From Actinoplanes palleronii (lineage in GTDB: Bacteria > Actinomycetota > Actinomycetes > Mycobacteriales > Micromonosporaceae): 64,000 nucleotides of DNA. Made by a program: the position numbers and the translations under genes. The stretch is taken from NCBI RefSeq assembly GCF_016862315.1, contig NZ_BOMS01000044.1, positions 1-64,000 on the forward strand. Direction: 5' to 3'. The notes beneath the pieces are model-generated. The model had not been told where the DNA came from, did not search any database, and saw only the letters and a program-made list of their open reading frames with translations. Below are positions 61,901 through 64,000 of the stretch, piece after piece (the first letter of the stretch is position 1; every line of letters starts with the position of its first letter).

Positions 61901-62179
61901 GGCAAGTACGCCGGTGGCGTCACCGCGATCACCGCCGAACGGCACGGCGACCGGGTCCGGATCGCGGTGCACGACGACGGGCCGGGCATCCCCGCGCTGC
62001 TGCGGCCGCACCTGTTCGAGCGGTTCACCCGCTCCACCGACAACAACCCGGCGGTGCAGGGCCACGGCCTCGGCCTCTACATCGTCAAGGGCCTGGCCGA
62101 GGCGAACAACGGTTCGGTCGCCCACCAGCCCGCCGAACCCACCGGCAGCATCTTCTCCCTCACCCTCCCCGCCGGCTGA
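58925..62179 (+). CDS. Multi-sensor histidine kinase (GAF-PAS-GAF-PAS-PAS-PAS-HisKA-HATPase)
   Basis: About 1,084 residues, no membrane helix, so cytoplasmic. Order by residue: GAF (35-175), PAS (182-292), second GAF (300-455), three PAS domains (472-838), coiled linker, then HisKA with GMMSHEIGTPLNTIGGYADM (His about 881) and HATPase with the N-box QQIVTNFCTNAGKYAGG, VHDDGPGIP, LFERFTR and GHGLGLYIVKGLAEANNG. The kinase core looks complete. No response regulator is adjacent. Start ATG 58925 is tentative; GTG 58907 is an alternative. Confidence 0.92.
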   Translation: MDTTVEPARSGHGALTDPGRLAAVTATGLLETTSPALDELTALAARLVGTRVALVNLVGAESQISVSHHGVPASPGARQLPLTHSYCRHVVESGEPLVVPDAREHPLLRGNPAIADFRALAYLGVPVRSPDGLVLGTLCAFHSDVRTWSDADVATMTGLAAVASGEVATRTALTGRQRGDNREMRQVLDSALDAFVAAGPDGLVTGWNRAAEQLFGWTEAEVLGRPVGELLTAGTGRPAFTTWLAAVSATRSADQRGEFEAMHCLGPRRFPVEVSATAREPVVHMFVRDLSGVRRSEQLRKLEYAVAGALAAAQSAEQAAEAVVARVGEGLRWPYVEFWHLDTTADERLVRLAEWSSDTARTAPMRAVVELGRDAGVLGEVRDSSAARWITGLPGADPLRGAVAGAAGLRTVVAVPVRNGTDVVGILAAFDRRDTPPDTELMAALESIAAHIGQYVHRRRAIDLELELSRAQRHFDLVVGNLDDFLWTVRVTTDGAVRMIYASPNNTGIFGGTAPAGGDLGLAMAGMMHPDDRAEFLTFRDTLVAGQPSQVVSRLIGRDGVTRWVWTRGYPRSDNGQLLVDGVCSDVTERHLDNVRLRQQAELLDLAPTAVIVRDLEHRITYWNRGAEAVYGWKSAAVLGRYTHRLLDTRYPVSRTIVDQTLADTGGWIGEVGHLRSDGTRIVVLSHQGVQRDDDGQPMAILEVNVDVTARRHAERRLADSEKRLRTQFSLVTVGQAAISLEGRFQEVNPALADILGRTVTDLEGVTLDQVTHPEDRDDNHRTAAYMFTEDQPTGRYLRLLHADGRAVDAEVGMSLVRDSDGQPVSFIAVVQDVTARLAAERERDAAALQLADRNTELQHINGRLADANTLKLDLMGMMSHEIGTPLNTIGGYADMMLADAEQLSPAHRKGLGVIVRSTERLNQLRAEILTMCTIDGGHLQASPEPVRLAPALHDTVTSLEIDVPVHCPDDLLALVHPSHLQQIVTNFCTNAGKYAGGVTAITAERHGDRVRIAVHDDGPGIPALLRPHLFERFTRSTDNNPAVQGHGLGLYIVKGLAEANNGSVAHQPAEPTGSIFSLTLPAG

Positions 62180-63203
62180 ACGCCCTCAACCCGAGGCGTT
62201 CCCCGACGTGCTCGGTGAACCAGGCGTCATAGTCATCATCAAGATCAAGATCATTTTGTACGGCCGCGCACCACTCCGGGCGGTCCAGAACGACGCGGAT
62301 CCGGTCTTCTGGATCGGTGCCGAGGTCGCCCGCCCCGCCGTGGTCCAGCTGATTGACGAGGACCGCAGCCTGCACGAACCGCTCGGAACTCGGCGACTGC
62401 CCGCCGAGGTGGTCCGCGAAGGCGGCCAGCACGATCGGTGCGGCCGGATAGCCCCGCAGAGTTTGACCCATGCCGTCGGCAGCGGCCATCTGGCACAGCA
62501 ACCGGCCGGTGTGGTCGATCAGCTCGTCGTCAGGATCCGCGGCCACGATCGCGGTGTGCAGATCGGCGGCGACCGCCACCCGGCCGGCGAAGTAGCCGTT
62601 GAGGAAGTCGCCGTCGCAGGAGTGGCGCAGCAGCCAGTCCCGGGCCACGCTGATCCCGACCGGGAGGAGGGCCTCGACCACGTAGACGCGGCCCCAGCCG
62701 GCGACCCGCTGAGCCAGCCAGAGCAGGGCCTCCCCGCCGCCACGGCGTCGTTGCAACGCGTGGGCGGCCAGCGGGCCGAAATGGTTGGAGAGCAGGCCGA
62801 TGGTCTGGATCAGCGGGATGTCCGCCCCGGTCCAGTCGGCGGCGAGCAGCGCCAGACCGACCGTGGCCGAGTTGCGGTCGGTGCTGTGCCGGACCAGGTG
62901 GCGGCCGGTCGCCCGGACCCGATCCCGATCGGCCCGCAGCGCCGCGGCGGTGATGTGGTCGTTGAGGTGGATCGGCACGTCGATGGTGCGGAACGCGCCG
63001 GTCAGGTCGCCCGGCTGGGCGGTCGGATCGGCGAAGTGCCGATCGAGGATGGCGGCGGCGTCGATGCCTCGCCGCCGTTGGTCGTCGCCGGAGTCGGGCC
63101 GGTCATCATCGGCGTCGGGGTAGGGATCGCCGTCGCGGGGGAGCGGGGCGTCCGGGGTGAGCCGATGCAGGCGCAGGGCGTGGTCGAACAGGGTGGCGCT
63201 CAC
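62160..63203 (-). CDS. Hypothetical helical-repeat-like protein
   Basis: 347 residues, no signal or membrane segment. Mostly alpha-helical, with repeated Ala/Leu-rich helices (ATVGLALLAADWTGADIPLIQTIGLL, YVVEALLPVGISVARDWLLRHSCDGDFLNGYFAGRVAVAADL), which suggests a HEAT/ARM-like fold. Family unknown. Its tail overlaps the histidine kinase stop by 20 bases, convergent. Confidence 0.65.
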   Translation of the reverse strand: MSATLFDHALRLHRLTPDAPLPRDGDPYPDADDDRPDSGDDQRRRGIDAAAILDRHFADPTAQPGDLTGAFRTIDVPIHLNDHITAAALRADRDRVRATGRHLVRHSTDRNSATVGLALLAADWTGADIPLIQTIGLLSNHFGPLAAHALQRRRGGGEALLWLAQRVAGWGRVYVVEALLPVGISVARDWLLRHSCDGDFLNGYFAGRVAVAADLHTAIVAADPDDELIDHTGRLLCQMAAADGMGQTLRGYPAAPIVLAAFADHLGGQSPSSERFVQAAVLVNQLDHGGAGDLGTDPEDRIRVVLDRPEWCAAVQNDLDLDDDYDAWFTEHVGERLGLRAFSRRGG

Positions 63204-63297
63204 CAGGCGGTGGCGAACTCGATTCCGTGGTTCATGAATGGATCATGGCACAGCCCGGCGCACAGGGCGTGCACAGCGATCTTTTAGGATGCCCGCC

Positions 63298-64000
63298 ATG
63301 CGTGCAGAGGCGGCGGGGGCGGGCCGGGTGCCGGCGATCCTGCCGTTGCGGGCGACGACCTTCGGGGAGTCGCTCGACGGGGCGATCGTGCTGTTGCGGC
63401 GGCGGGCGCTGCCGTTGTTGCTGGTCGCGGCGGTGCTGGCGGCAGGGGAGCAGGTGCTGCTGACCTCGCTGCGGGCCGACGCCGGGCTGGTGCCGCCGTT
63501 CTACCTGCCGGGGGCCGACGCCGGTGACTGGTGGCGGACCGTGGTGACCGGGCTGGCGGCCGAGGTCGGCATCATCGGGCTGCTCGGCGCGTACGCCGGA
63601 GCCGCCACCGGACCGGCGCTGCTCGGCCGCGTGGCCGGCGGCTGGCGGCTGTGGCTGCGGACCCGCCCGTGGTGGAGCGTGCCGGTCGCCCTGCTGCTCG
63701 CCGCCCTCGCCTGGCCGGCCGGGTGGGCCGGGCTGATCGGCCTGGTCGTGCTGTACGGCCTGTTCGGGCTGGCCACCCCGCTGCTCACCCTGGACCGGGT
63801 GCCGGGTCCGCTGGCCGCGCTGGGCCGGTCCGCGCGGCTCTCCACCCGCGGCGGGCTGCGGGTCGCCCGGATCCGGATCGTGGGCTACCTGACCTGGCTG
63901 GGGATCCGGTTCGCGCTCGGCACCGGCTGGATCGCGGTGGCGTCGCTGGTCACCGACGTGACCGACGTGTCCGGGGCGGACTGGCTGCACTGGGCGCTGC
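63298..64000 (+). CDS. Polytopic membrane protein, C-terminus beyond the window
   Basis: 234 codons before the window end, no stop. Starts at ATG 63298: MRAEAAGAGRVPAILPLRAT, then helices ALPLLLVAAVLAAGEQVLLT, VGIIGLLGAYAGAATGPALL, SVPVALLLAALAWPAGWAGL, GLIGLVVLYGLFGLATPLLT. The plan resembles the YckC/GlpQ-type 'glycerophosphodiesterase membrane domain' and DUF4013 proteins, often in operons with DUF4129 transglutaminase genes. Partial, so not assigned. Divergent from the hypothetical at 62.2-63.2 kb. Confidence 0.7.
   Translation, partial: MRAEAAGAGRVPAILPLRATTFGESLDGAIVLLRRRALPLLLVAAVLAAGEQVLLTSLRADAGLVPPFYLPGADAGDWWRTVVTGLAAEVGIIGLLGAYAGAATGPALLGRVAGGWRLWLRTRPWWSVPVALLLAALAWPAGWAGLIGLVVLYGLFGLATPLLTLDRVPGPLAALGRSARLSTRGGLRVARIRIVGYLTWLGIRFALGTGWIAVASLVTDVTDVSGADWLHWAL

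Noticed and set aside
59309..62125. 938-codon minus-strand frame and a 964-codon plus frame over the histidine kinase
   Set aside because: Only the kinase frame shows GAF, PAS, HisKA and HATPase motifs; the others are frame shadows in GC-rich codons.

Overview
The window is high-GC, actinobacterial chromosomal DNA. It has frequent GTG starts, TGATG/GTGA stop-start overlaps, several ECF sigma factors, a DUF5753/DUF397 regulator cluster, a DUF5999 protein, a mycothiol-linked maleylpyruvate-isomerase-type protein, and EfeUOB with a Tat-exported Dyp peroxidase. By gene content I infer a Micromonosporaceae member close to Actinoplanes. No rRNA, tRNA or CRISPR array was seen. One complete IS110-type transposase is the only recognisable mobile element.

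Layout. 0-6.9 kb: the 5' end of glgX (minus strand), a DUF998 membrane protein, a DGPF/ECF42 sigma pair, a secreted beta-helix (PL9-like) protein, a SigG-like sigma factor with a DUF6069 membrane protein, and a GntR regulator divergent from a small cupin. 6.9-14.7 kb: a secreted/membrane unknown pair, a DUF5753-DUF397-XRE cluster, a DUF6232 protein, an M56 peptidase, a two-domain GNAT and a polytopic membrane protein. 14.7-20.4 kb: MerR, then the iron-uptake operon efeUOB (minus) behind an IdeR-type iron box, divergent from a MarR-MFS operon with a strong operator palindrome. 20.5-25 kb: hypotheticals, an AbiEii-type nucleotidyltransferase pair, hairpin repeats and the IS110 transposase. 25-32.3 kb: a CDF metal exporter, XRE-cupin regulator, His-rich methyltransferase, TetR, YnfA, two adjacent nucleotidyltransferase-fold proteins and an aldo/keto reductase. 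32.3-39.9 kb: glycine riboswitch-gcvP, DUF5999, pabB, a SigE-type sigma factor, a yybP-ykoY (manganese) riboswitch leading into a small P-loop ATPase gene, peptide deformylase, and a methyltransferase carrying a hexapeptide-repeat insert. 40-51 kb: a repeat-rich intergenic region, secreted proteins, an endonuclease I, a serine hydrolase, RidA, Nudix, a HigBA-type module, a HAD phosphatase, SUMF1 plus a P-loop kinase-like protein, APH, and TetR divergent from a siderophore-interacting protein. 51.7-64 kb: a second DGPF/ECF42 pair, a GtrB-like glycosyltransferase with a PIG-V-like mannosyltransferase, a large secreted IPT/TIG protein, a multi-PAS/GAF histidine kinase, a hypothetical, and a truncated membrane protein at the edge.

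Two non-coding signals stand out. The first is a dispersed family of intergenic inverted repeats with 22-25-bp arms and an almost invariant 9-nt loop, about thirteen copies at six loci. The copies show compensatory arm changes and are independent of the annotated genes. The second is a clear yybP-ykoY riboswitch whose downstream gene is a P-loop ATPase rather than a recognised Mn exporter. Other points of interest are the efe iron box and MarR operator, the repeat-expanded methyltransferase and GNAT linkers, and three repeated modules in the large secreted protein. Starts were chosen from ribosome binding sites and family boundaries; none has been tested.
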